From positions 1 through 47,202 of the forward strand of contig JAPHRO010000001.1 in the NCBI GenBank assembly GCA_026195895.1: a stretch of 47,202 bases of DNA. Reading direction: 5' to 3'. The stretch is from Gammaproteobacteria bacterium (lineage in GTDB: Bacteria; Pseudomonadota; Gammaproteobacteria; SZUA-229). Shown here piece after piece: positions 36,601-44,299 of the stretch (the first letter of the stretch is position 1; every line of letters begins with the position of its first letter). The position numbers were made by a program, and so were the translations under genes. The notes below the pieces were generated by a model. It did no database searches. It had not been told where the DNA came from and saw only the letters and a list, made by a program, of their open reading frames with translations.

Positions 36601-38373
36601 ATGGAGGCGATGAAAGCCGAAGATATGCCAGCAAAAATAAATTTACCCAGGGGCGTAATATTTAACGCCTATCCCGACAGTATTGGCCAGAAACTGTCAG
36701 ATATAGCTCATGTATTAAAAAAGCCGGAATTCGAGAATGTTTTTTCTCTGTTCTATATCCTGCCGACTATTTTTAACAGTGACCTGGATCGTGGTTTTTC
36801 TATCATTGATTATGAGCTAAATGATGAACTTGTTTCTCAACAGGACCTTGAGCAGCTCCATGAGCTTAATGTCATGTTTAAATTTGATCTTGTTTTAAAT
36901 CATCTTTCTGTCGGTTCCCCCCAGTTTCAGGATTTATTGGAGAATGGGGATGAGTCAAAATACAGGGATTTCTTTATTGACTGGAATAAATTCTGGCAGT
37001 CGCATGGTGAATTAAGTCCTGAAGGTCATGTGATACCACACGAAGAACATCTTGAAAAACTTTTCATGAGAAAGCCGGGGCTACCGATATTGAAAGTGCG
37101 TTTTCCTGATGGGTCTGACCGACCTTACTGGAATACTTTTTACCAGGAAATTACTTATCAGGAGGTAACTGCTCATAAGCTGCTACAGGCATTAGGTATT
37201 ACAGAGCTAACCCATGAGGATGCGGAAAATATTGCCGCCATCGTGAATGATCTGTTGAGTGCGAAGCAGGATATTCGAGAAATAGACCTGGGCGAATTTT
37301 CTCATCATAAAGATGATATTGTTTCCGTTGTTGAGCAGAACCGAAAATATCTGGGGCAAATGGATTTAAATGCTCAATCGCAGGAAGTCTGGAAATTTTA
37401 TGATGAAACCTTAAACAAACTGCGTAGTCATGGTGGTAAGCTTGTCAGGCTTGATGCATTTGCTTATTTGCACAAAGAACCCGGAAAATCAAATTTCTTT
37501 AATGAGCCTGGCACCTGGCAGTATCTGGAACGACTGAAACAGATGGCAGAAAAATATGAACTGATTGTTCTGCCTGAAATACATTCTGAGTATGGCGAGA
37601 AGATCCATGAAAAAGTGACAGCCAATGGCTTTCCCATCTACGATTTTTTCTTTCCCGGACTGGTGATCGATGCCCTGGATCGAGGCACAAACAAATTTCT
37701 ATTGCGCTGGATTAATGAGCTAATAGAAAAAAACATTAAAACAATTAACATGCTTGGTTCTCATGATGGTATCCCGGTACTTGATCTGAAAGGAAATGAC
37801 AATGTCGATGTTTCAGGGGGGAGCTTATTAAGCGAACAGGAGATTGATGCGGTCGTTGACAGAATATTGGACAGGGGGGGAAGAGTAAAAAACCTCTGGG
37901 GCTCGGATGGTCAGAAAATATCATATTACCAGGTCAATGCGACCTTCTTCAGTGCATTGGGAGAGGACGAAAGCAAGTTGCGCCTGGCTCGCGCAATTCA
38001 AATGTTTATGCCGGGGACACCGCAAGTGTGGTACCTGGATCTGTTTGCCGGCAAAAATGATTATGCGGCAGCGGACAGGGGCGGCTCCGGCGGGCATAAG
38101 GAAATTAATCGCACAACACTCTCCATAAGTGATATAGAAAAAGGACTGCAGCAAGCTGTTGTACAGGATCAACTGGAACTCCTTAGATTACGTAACACAT
38201 CACCCGCTTTTGAGGGAGAGTTGACGATCAATAGCACTGAGGAACACCGCCTTCACTTAAGCTGGCAATATCAGCAGTGTGTGGCTAGCTTGAAGGCTGA
38301 TTTACGCGACTTTAGTTTTAGTATTACACATAATGATAATACCAGTGATAGCAGGGTGCTGGCGTATCCTTAA
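36601..38373 (+). CDS. GH13 sucrose-phosphorylase-like glycosidase
   Basis: The 590-residue cytoplasmic TIM-barrel enzyme of family GH13 subfamily 18 type has the nucleophile Asp285 (VRLDAFAYLHKEPG), acid/base Glu326 (LPEIHSEYG) and stabiliser Asp389 (GSHDGIPVLD). These follow sucrose phosphorylase. The length is greater than classical sucrose phosphorylases (about 500) and nearer to glucosylglycerate phosphorylases, so the acceptor is open: sucrose, sucrose 6-phosphate or glucosylglycerate. I use the ATG at 36601; others at residues 4 and 9 are possible. It has no sugar-metabolism neighbours and lies in a region with AT-rich flanks. Confidence 0.85.
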   Translation: MEAMKAEDMPAKINLPRGVIFNAYPDSIGQKLSDIAHVLKKPEFENVFSLFYILPTIFNSDLDRGFSIIDYELNDELVSQQDLEQLHELNVMFKFDLVLNHLSVGSPQFQDLLENGDESKYRDFFIDWNKFWQSHGELSPEGHVIPHEEHLEKLFMRKPGLPILKVRFPDGSDRPYWNTFYQEITYQEVTAHKLLQALGITELTHEDAENIAAIVNDLLSAKQDIREIDLGEFSHHKDDIVSVVEQNRKYLGQMDLNAQSQEVWKFYDETLNKLRSHGGKLVRLDAFAYLHKEPGKSNFFNEPGTWQYLERLKQMAEKYELIVLPEIHSEYGEKIHEKVTANGFPIYDFFFPGLVIDALDRGTNKFLLRWINELIEKNIKTINMLGSHDGIPVLDLKGNDNVDVSGGSLLSEQEIDAVVDRILDRGGRVKNLWGSDGQKISYYQVNATFFSALGEDESKLRLARAIQMFMPGTPQVWYLDLFAGKNDYAAADRGGSGGHKEINRTTLSISDIEKGLQQAVVQDQLELLRLRNTSPAFEGELTINSTEEHRLHLSWQYQQCVASLKADLRDFSFSITHNDNTSDSRVLAYP

Positions 38374-38424
38374 ATACTGCACCACATAATTGTTAGTAAA
38401 AAATATCAGAGCTGAATAAAAAAG

Positions 38425-38443
38425 GCCGGCTACAGGAGCCGGC
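38425..38443 (-). terminator. Intrinsic terminator after sqr
   Basis: GCCGGCT (38425-38431) pairs with AGCCGGC (38437-38443) over a 5-base loop; on the minus strand it runs into T6. It lies about 170 bases past the sqr stop. Confidence 0.7.
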
Positions 38444-38615
38444 TAATAGCGTGGTTGTTCTCTGGAATAAAAATGATTTTTTATCCGCGTCATTAACTTA
38501 TCGGTAAACCAATGTGTCAGCAGTTCAGTTAGTATCTATCCATTAAGCAGGTATCGGCCGGCTTCCTTGCCGAGCGTCCGCTACGCTGCGAATGTCCGTT
38601 TAAGGTGGTTATGGT

Positions 38616-39908
38616 TTATCCATTGGTTCCTGTTTTCTGTTTTTCCAGTTTGGTAATGCCCAGCGCTTTAAGAATGAAACGTTCATAAAGCGGATCAGTG
38701 TTGCCTTTCTTCATCTTACGGATAAAGTATTTTTCAAAACCAATCTTGGCCTGATGTACCCATTTACCTTTTTTGAACCAGGTAACGTTACGGGGTGGAA
38801 TTTGGGGCAAAGCAACAAATGCCGCACCGGTATCGCCCATGTCGGCCAGACAGATTGCATTCCAGGTGCCACAGGTCTCAGGTTTTTCGCCTTTGAGTTC
38901 ATGGGCAATGTTATGCACAATGGCGGTTGCCATGGTTTCGATCATATAACCTGTTTTTGGCGCACCGGTTGGTACAGGTGTGGCTTCGACCGGTGGGATG
39001 GCAACACATACACCGGCTGAGAAAATGTTCTGGTATTTAGGGTTGCGCTGGTATTCGTCAATCATGACGAAACCACGTGGATTACACAGACCTTCTACAT
39101 TGGCTACGGCATCAACACCTTTAAATGCTGGTAGCATCATGGCATAGGTGAATTCAACTTCGTGTTGCTTTTTAACATCACCGTTGAGGTCAAGCTCATC
39201 GGCGAATAATTTGCCCGCTTCAACTTTTGTGGTTTTGGCATTGGTGATGAACTTGATGTCATGGTTGCGTAGATCGCTTTCCAGCATGCCTTTGGAATCG
39301 CCCACACCACCCAGGCCCAGATGACCAATATATGGCTCTGAGGTGACGAATGTCATCGGATATTTGTTGCGTACACCGGCTTTTCTCAGTGCGCAATCCA
39401 GGATGAATGCGAATTCATAAGCAGGACCGAAGCAGCTAGCGAATGGCATGGCACCAATGACGATGGGACCAGGGTTTTCCAGCAGTTTTTTATATTCTTC
39501 ATAGGCTTCCAGTGCGTGTTCTGTGGTACAGATTGAAGTGGTGTGACCATCTGGACCAGAACCTTCAACTTCTTCAAACGCCAGGCGAGGACCCGTAGCA
39601 ATAACCAGATAGTCATAAGCGACTTTGTCGCCGCCAGCCAGTGTTAGCTGGTTGTCGTCAGCTTCAATGCTGGTCACCGTGTCTTCAATAAAGCCAATAT
39701 TTTTCTTTTTCAGAACAGGGCTCAATGGCACAGAGATACTTTTCTGGTCACGCCAACCTACCGCAACCCATGGATTGGATGGAGTGAACTGGAAGTGGTC
39801 ACGGTTGTTAATAATAGTGATCTGATGTTCTTTACCCAGTGCTTCTCTCATTTCATATGCGCAGGGTAGTCCGCCTACGCCTGCACCCATAATTACAATA
39901 TGTGCCAT
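38616..39908 (-). CDS. sqr: Sulfide:quinone oxidoreductase, type I-like
   Basis: This membrane-associated flavoprotein oxidises sulfide to polysulfide and passes electrons to quinone. The 430 residues show the FAD-binding GAGVGG (8-13), the three redox cysteines Cys127 (SICTTEHA), Cys159 (FASCFGPAY) and Cys353 (NAICLADMGD), which align with Cys128, Cys160 and Cys356 of Acidithiobacillus ferrooxidans Sqr, and the quinone-site motif PVPTGAPKTGYMIE. The C-terminal amphipathic tail (KIGFEKYFIRKMKKG) suits membrane docking. I start at the ATG at 39906-39908 because GAGGAA lies 6 bases upstream. It is monocistronic, with an operator-like repeat cluster 130 to 170 bp upstream. Confidence 0.95.
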   Translation of the reverse strand: MAHIVIMGAGVGGLPCAYEMREALGKEHQITIINNRDHFQFTPSNPWVAVGWRDQKSISVPLSPVLKKKNIGFIEDTVTSIEADDNQLTLAGGDKVAYDYLVIATGPRLAFEEVEGSGPDGHTTSICTTEHALEAYEEYKKLLENPGPIVIGAMPFASCFGPAYEFAFILDCALRKAGVRNKYPMTFVTSEPYIGHLGLGGVGDSKGMLESDLRNHDIKFITNAKTTKVEAGKLFADELDLNGDVKKQHEVEFTYAMMLPAFKGVDAVANVEGLCNPRGFVMIDEYQRNPKYQNIFSAGVCVAIPPVEATPVPTGAPKTGYMIETMATAIVHNIAHELKGEKPETCGTWNAICLADMGDTGAAFVALPQIPPRNVTWFKKGKWVHQAKIGFEKYFIRKMKKGNTDPLYERFILKALGITKLEKQKTGTNG

Positions 39909-40386
39909 GTTCATTTCCTCAGTTTGCGTGATATAAAAATATCTTTCCCTAAGAAATAGCAAAGAGCAGGCCAATTAATAAAACACATAGATATCAATGA
40001 CTTATTTTGTTTCGACAGGCTGTGTCATATAAAGTGGCATGACACTGTCATGTAATGTCATGCGTTTATGTCATGACATTAAATATGCAACGCTACTATA
40101 TACAATGGCGTTAAGTATTATGTTTTTTGTACGCTTAAAAACGGCGCGAATTCAAGAGGTGTATTGATGAATGCCTTATCCGTGGCTTTAGACTGTTCTG
40201 ACGATTATCCGTCCAGCATGTGAACAATTTCTTCAGGGAGATCACTGGCCGCCAGCCAGGTTATGCCAAAAGCCAGAATAGGATATGGCCACCGGCCTCA
40301 ATCAGGATATTGGTCGGGTTAGACAATTTGTTCTATGCCGGCATTTTCGCCATTGTGAGTAGCTACTGGATACCTGTCAGCAAAAA
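39909..40386. other. sqr upstream region
   Basis: This gap between the divergent-facing sqr start and the slyD stop holds the TGTCATG cluster at 40023-40079. A GTG frame of 56 codons (40220-40390) could encode a short membrane peptide but lacks a ribosome site. I see no other feature. Confidence 0.4.
40023..40079 (-). promoter_or_regulatory. Cluster of TGTCATG/CATGACA repeats upstream of sqr
   Basis: CATGACA-C-TGTCATG (40038-40052) is a near-perfect dyad, TGTCATG recurs at 40056-40062, and ATGTCATGACAT (40068-40079) is a perfect 12-base palindrome; a partial TGTCAT lies at 40023. The regular spacing suggests cooperative binding of a dimeric regulator, possibly sulfide- or redox-responsive. 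The regulator is unknown. Confidence 0.5.
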
Positions 40387-40875
40387 TTAATGAATTTTTA
40401 CGTTTTCGTTTTCAACCCCATTTTTGATTTCTTCAGGCGTTGCTTCACGAATGGATAAAACTGAGACGGTGAATTTGGCTGTTTTTCCAGCCAGCGGATG
40501 GTTGCCATCAATGGTGACTTTGCCATTTTCAATTTTGGTAATCACAAATTCCTTGGTTTCACCCTGATCATTGGCCATTTCCACCTTGGTGCCGACTTTA
40601 CGAAACTGGGGGGGGACGTTATCGATATCGTCTTCAAATGTCAGGCTGGTATCATGTTCACCAAATCCTTCGGCTGGAGGCACTTCCGCAACTACCTTGT
40701 CGCCGACCCGGGCGCCTTCCAGTGCGCGCTCAACCCGCTCAATCAATCCCATCTGGCTGGCACCGTGGACATATTGCACAGGTAAGTCCACCTGTTCGAC
40801 GACATTGCCATCCTGGTCGGTGATGGTATAGGTGAATTGAACGACTTTGTTACGGCTGATACGTTGGTCTGGCAT
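40387..40875 (-). CDS. slyD: FKBP-type peptidyl-prolyl isomerase, SlyD-like
   Basis: This cytoplasmic folding helper has 162 residues. The split FKBP domain (VVQFTYTITDQDGNVVEQ; GFGEHD; NHPLAGKTAKFTVSV) with an inserted IF domain (about 75-120) is typical. The C-terminus is short and acidic and lacks the His/Cys-rich nickel-binding tail of E. coli SlyD, so hydrogenase metal delivery is unlikely. Confidence 0.9.
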   Translation of the reverse strand: MPDQRISRNKVVQFTYTITDQDGNVVEQVDLPVQYVHGASQMGLIERVERALEGARVGDKVVAEVPPAEGFGEHDTSLTFEDDIDNVPPQFRKVGTKVEMANDQGETKEFVITKIENGKVTIDGNHPLAGKTAKFTVSVLSIREATPEEIKNGVENENVKIH

Positions 40876-40991
40876 GATGTAAGTACTTGTTTAAAAATGG
40901 AAAAATAGATGGGTGTCTATTATACCCTATGCGAGGCCTGATGACGATTTCCACTGCATATCCTCGTTTTAAATCCTAAAAAAATCTGGGG

Positions 40992-41020
40992 TTATTGAGC
41001 GGAAAATGATCATGTATAAT
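40992..41020 (+). promoter_or_regulatory. Sigma-70 promoter of the S24 gene
   Basis: TTATTG at 40992-40997 and TATAAT at 41015-41020 are 17 bases apart; TG one base before the -10 adds an extended element. The start codon follows 28 bases later with a GAGG site. Confidence 0.7.
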
Positions 41021-41048
41021 AAGGTCCTTATTTAAGCGAGGTCCCCTT

Positions 41049-41360
41049 ATGGAAGCATCATCCTGTAGCAAAGCCGAACCTTTTGCCCTGCAAGTGCTGG
41101 GTGACTCCATGCAGCCAGAGTTTATGGATGGCGTGGTCATTGTGGTCGATCCTGAAGGTGTGGTGCGTGACGGCTGTTATGTGGTGGCCTGGCATAACAG
41201 CGAATATACTTTTCGGCAGTATCGCTTTTATGATGAAAAGCACTATCTGGTGCCGCTGAATGATCTTTATAAAACGGAAGAATTTACCGGTCCGGAGGAT
41301 ATCAAAGGTGTGGTTGTTCAGCAGGCCGGTAAGCGACGCAAGGATCGTCGTTTTTACTAG
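41049..41360 (+). CDS. Minimal S24 (LexA-like) protein without DNA-binding domain
   Basis: The 103 residues cover only the LexA/UmuD-type C-terminal domain. The nucleophile Ser20 is present (LGDSMQPEF), but the position of the catalytic lysine (usual VKRL-like motif) reads FRQY, with Arg56 in its place. There is no helix-turn-helix and no obvious autocleavage site. It may be a non-proteolytic relative with an unknown role, possibly binding a peptide. It is monocistronic, with a strong promoter. Confidence 0.8.
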   Translation: MEASSCSKAEPFALQVLGDSMQPEFMDGVVIVVDPEGVVRDGCYVVAWHNSEYTFRQYRFYDEKHYLVPLNDLYKTEEFTGPEDIKGVVVQQAGKRRKDRRFY

Positions 41361-41389
41361 GTAGCTTGTTTATATCGACTTCGAATAGC

Positions 41390-41857
41390 TTATTCTGAGG
41401 GTTCCATCTGATCGGGTCGTGGGCCTTTATTGAAGTATTCGTCGGCTTCGTCAATATCGACTTCGTTACCCTGTTCATCGATCATCGGCAGTTCAAAATC
41501 ATTCCAGCCGCGTAATCCGGTTTTCAATGAAGTGACATTAGTAAATCCCATGAGTTGCATGGTATGTGCAGCCAGCGCGCTACGGTTGCCAGAACGACAG
41601 ATAATAACAATTTCACGATCTCTGCCACGGGCTAATTCAGGGACCGTTTCGTCGTAATTCCAGTCGCAGGCAGATTCGAGAATGCCGCGCGGAATGTTAA
41701 TAGAATTGGCAATATGCAGGCGGTTAAATTCTTTGGGTTCAGTAATATCCACCAGTAATAAATCATCGGATGCTGCAATACGTTCTTCCAGATCCCAGGG
41801 AAACAGTTCTTTTATTTGCGGGAGAACGTCTTCAATCAGGTCTTTAAAAGTCTTCAT
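41390..41857 (-). CDS. Rhodanese-domain sulfurtransferase
   Basis: This 155-residue single-domain rhodanese has the active-site loop CRSGNRSA with Cys87 able to carry a persulfide. An N-terminal helix (about 1-28) and an acidic tail are extra. The start overlaps the response regulator by ATGA, so it is translationally coupled to the two-component system and lies at the end of the dsr-linked gene run. A role in moving sulfane sulfur, or in sensing it for the kinase, is inferred. Confidence 0.9.
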   Translation of the reverse strand: MKTFKDLIEDVLPQIKELFPWDLEERIAASDDLLLVDITEPKEFNRLHIANSINIPRGILESACDWNYDETVPELARGRDREIVIICRSGNRSALAAHTMQLMGFTNVTSLKTGLRGWNDFELPMIDEQGNEVDIDEADEYFNKGPRPDQMEPSE

Positions 41858-42546
41858 TTACGAGTTGCCGATTTTGTTGGTGAATCCTGTGATGTCTTTT
41901 GTCGTAAGCCCTGTTCTACTGCAATTACCGCCGCCTCGACACGGGAGTGGACTTCAAGTTTTCGCAGGATGGCTTTAACGTGTAATTTCACCGTGCCATC
42001 GGAAATCCCCAGGTTACGCGCAATAACTTTATTGCTCTGTCCGTCTGCCAGCAGGCACAAAATTTCCAGTTCACGCGGTGTCAATTCAGAAAACGGTGTT
42101 TCTTTTGGTTCATCTGCATCTGTGTTGTCACCCTGCACCATACGGGCGAGCACATCAGTTAAACCATGGGCAACGACATTTTTCCCTTTTTCGATATCGC
42201 GCAGCGCGCTCACCAGTTCATCCGGTTCCATATCTTTTAATAAATATCCCTGGGCACCATTCCGGAGCGCTTCGACCAGGTCCTGTTCTTCATTGCTAGT
42301 GGTTAGCATAACAATTGGGATTTTGATGCCACGTTGCCTGGCTTCCTGTAAAACTTCCAGACCACTCATGTCCGGCATGCGCAGGTCGAGCAAAATAATA
42401 TCGGGCTGCATTTCTTCCGCTAACTTTAAGCCTTCGGTTCCTTCAGCAACTGCGGCAATAACTTCAATGCCACGTTGTTCAAGCAGGCCTTGCAGACCGA
42501 CGCGGAATAAAGCATGGTCATCAATCATTAATACGCGCATGCTCAT
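41854..42546 (-). CDS. NarL/LuxR-family response regulator
   Basis: The 230-residue regulator has a receiver domain (1-125; phosphoacceptor Asp54 in LLDLRMPDMSG, Lys in YLLKDMEPDEL) and a LuxR-type helix-turn-helix (about 155-215; LTPRELEILCLLADGQSNKVIARNL). It overlaps the kinase gene upstream and the rhodanese gene downstream by ATGA at each end. Target genes are unknown; dsr, sqr and nap are candidates nearby. Confidence 0.93.
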   Translation of the reverse strand: MSMRVLMIDDHALFRVGLQGLLEQRGIEVIAAVAEGTEGLKLAEEMQPDIILLDLRMPDMSGLEVLQEARQRGIKIPIVMLTTSNEEQDLVEALRNGAQGYLLKDMEPDELVSALRDIEKGKNVVAHGLTDVLARMVQGDNTDADEPKETPFSELTPRELEILCLLADGQSNKVIARNLGISDGTVKLHVKAILRKLEVHSRVEAAVIAVEQGLRQKTSQDSPTKSATRK

Positions 42547-43958
42547 TTACTAATCTCCGATAGTCTCTGTAGTGGATCGTTTTCTGTTTCACTGTTATAG
42601 GTAAATTCGATTTCAATGCGGGTGCCTTCATCCGGTTCGCTTTCAATGCGCAATTCACCACCCAGATGATTTGCACGTTCCTGCATGATGGTTAAGCCAA
42701 GATGTTTGCCAGGATGGTCGCTGGAGGTTGGCGTTTCAAATCCAATGCCATCATTTTCTACCAGAACATGATAGTGGCCTTTGTCGTTGCAGCGAAACAT
42801 CAGACGCACATTGTTAGCATTGCTGTGTTTTCGAATGTTGTTCATGGCTTCCTGAACGATACGAAAAATATGCATTTCCAGATTCGGTGGTAATTCTGAA
42901 TCCTGCCATTCCTGCTGTAATAATACATGCATGCCGGATTCTTTGCGTAAGCGAGAAATAAGTTTTTCTACCGCTGGAATTAAACCCTGTTTGTTAATCG
43001 GGGTGCGGCAATGGGCAATCAGTTCGCGTAAATCTGAATAGGCTTCATCAAGACTGTTCTCGACCTGCTCAATGCCGTGAATGGACTGAAATTCAGACAT
43101 CGGCTGTAAAGTTTCATCCAGTACACGTACCTGGAATCGTAAACTGGCCAAAGTCTGCGCCAGCGAGTCATGTAGTTCATTGGCAATCAGACTACGTTCC
43201 TGCATGATAATCATGCGGCGTGATTCCTGGTCGATCCTGGCTTTTTCGATGGCAATACTCAGGTGCTTGGCGAGTGTTGTGAGTAATTCTTCAAACACTT
43301 TTGGATCATCAAATGTACTGCTGGACACCTTAACCCGGATAACGCCTAGCGTACGTTCCTGTAATTGCAGGGGAATGTAGTACGATTTGTAATCTTCGGT
43401 AACATCACACAACAATGTTTCAGCTAAACGGGTCACATGTTCATTGTTGTGTAGAATTTTGTTCTGAGTTAATGCGTCTATTAATTCTTTATCCAGCTTT
43501 ACTTTGCGGCGTTGATCCAGGATATTTGGATCAATGCCGGTGCTGGCAATGTATTCCAGCCAGTTCTGTTCGGTAACCAGCCAGATGGATACATTGTTGG
43601 CATTAATGGCAGAATAGATCGAATCACAAAAATGATTCAACAGCTCTTTTAATTCACTACAGGTATTAATACTGGCAGCGATATCATAGAGAATATTTTG
43701 TGCCCGGCTTTTTTGCATAATCTGAGCATTTTGTTGTTTCTGGTTGCGAAAAGCGATGTAGGCGACCAGAAAAAAAATACTGAGAATTAATAATGAGTGG
43801 ACAGCGATTGCCAGAGATAAGTTTTCTTTGGCATTCACAATCCAGTAGCTACTAAAGCCAAGCGCACTTAGCAATACAAATAAAACAGATATGCAATTAA
43901 CCAGCCGTGCGGATGTTGATTTGAACACATCTGAATATTTGATCGCTGATAATGGCAT
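42543..43958 (-). CDS. NarX-class histidine kinase with GAF-like domain
   Basis: The 471-residue kinase has two transmembrane helices (about 20-40 and 50-70) with only a short periplasmic loop, a GAF-like domain (about 90-240), the HisKA_3 dimerisation helix with His263 (IANELHDSLAQTLASLRFQ) and a HATPase domain (about 350-460; NNIRKHSNA, NDGIGF, GLTIMQERA). It lacks the periplasmic nitrate P-box of NarX, so the signal is probably sensed in the cytoplasm or membrane. Two cysteines (100, 111) flank the GAF start. It follows dsrR by 14 bases, so it is probably co-transcribed with dsr. Confidence 0.92.
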   Translation of the reverse strand: MPLSAIKYSDVFKSTSARLVNCISVLFVLLSALGFSSYWIVNAKENLSLAIAVHSLLILSIFFLVAYIAFRNQKQQNAQIMQKSRAQNILYDIAASINTCSELKELLNHFCDSIYSAINANNVSIWLVTEQNWLEYIASTGIDPNILDQRRKVKLDKELIDALTQNKILHNNEHVTRLAETLLCDVTEDYKSYYIPLQLQERTLGVIRVKVSSSTFDDPKVFEELLTTLAKHLSIAIEKARIDQESRRMIIMQERSLIANELHDSLAQTLASLRFQVRVLDETLQPMSEFQSIHGIEQVENSLDEAYSDLRELIAHCRTPINKQGLIPAVEKLISRLRKESGMHVLLQQEWQDSELPPNLEMHIFRIVQEAMNNIRKHSNANNVRLMFRCNDKGHYHVLVENDGIGFETPTSSDHPGKHLGLTIMQERANHLGGELRIESEPDEGTRIEIEFTYNSETENDPLQRLSEISK

Positions 43959-43972
43959 AAAGTCAATCCGGA

Positions 43973-44284
43973 TTATTCAGTTGGCGGTGCATAATTGGGG
44001 TCGTTGGGATTCATGAAAATAAACTGCGGTTTACCATCTTCTAACTCAACATAATCTACTGTCATACCATCCAGTAAATCTTTTGATGCGACTGACACAA
44101 TGATATCAACACCTTCCGAAGTATAAGTTGTATCGGTTTCTTTTACATCATCAAAGCCCATGCCGTAATGAATGCTGCCGTCAGAATTTCTGGTACCTGC
44201 AAAACGAATGGGCAAGCCGTCCAGATTACTTTCTTTTGCAGAATGACGTATTTGTTTTGCGGCTTCAGCAGTAAGGGTGATCAT
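43973..44284 (-). CDS. dsrR: DsrR, IscA-like protein without cluster cysteines
   Basis: This 103-residue A-type-scaffold fold protein lacks all three conserved cysteines of IscA, as DsrR of Allochromatium vinosum does. DsrR there affects dsr expression after transcription. The sequence ITLTAEAAKQIRHSA and the acidic tail fit the family. An AAAGGAGAG site serves the ATG at 44284 or a TTG one codon earlier. It sits behind dsrN as in A. vinosum. Confidence 0.85.
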   Translation of the reverse strand: MITLTAEAAKQIRHSAKESNLDGLPIRFAGTRNSDGSIHYGMGFDDVKETDTTYTSEGVDIIVSVASKDLLDGMTVDYVELEDGKPQFIFMNPNDPNYAPPTE

Positions 44285-44299
44285 CAATCATTCTCTCCT

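Noticed and set aside
40220-40390. GTG frame of 56 codons ending in a hydrophobic stretch (LDNLFYAGIFAIVSSYW)
   Set aside because: It has no ribosome site, touches the slyD stop from the other strand, and has a stop shortly upstream. It could be a gene relic, but the evidence is too thin to call it.
42543-43958. Kinase as a nitrate sensor NarX for the nap operon
   Set aside because: It has only a tiny periplasmic loop and no P-box, and sits with dsr genes, not with nap.
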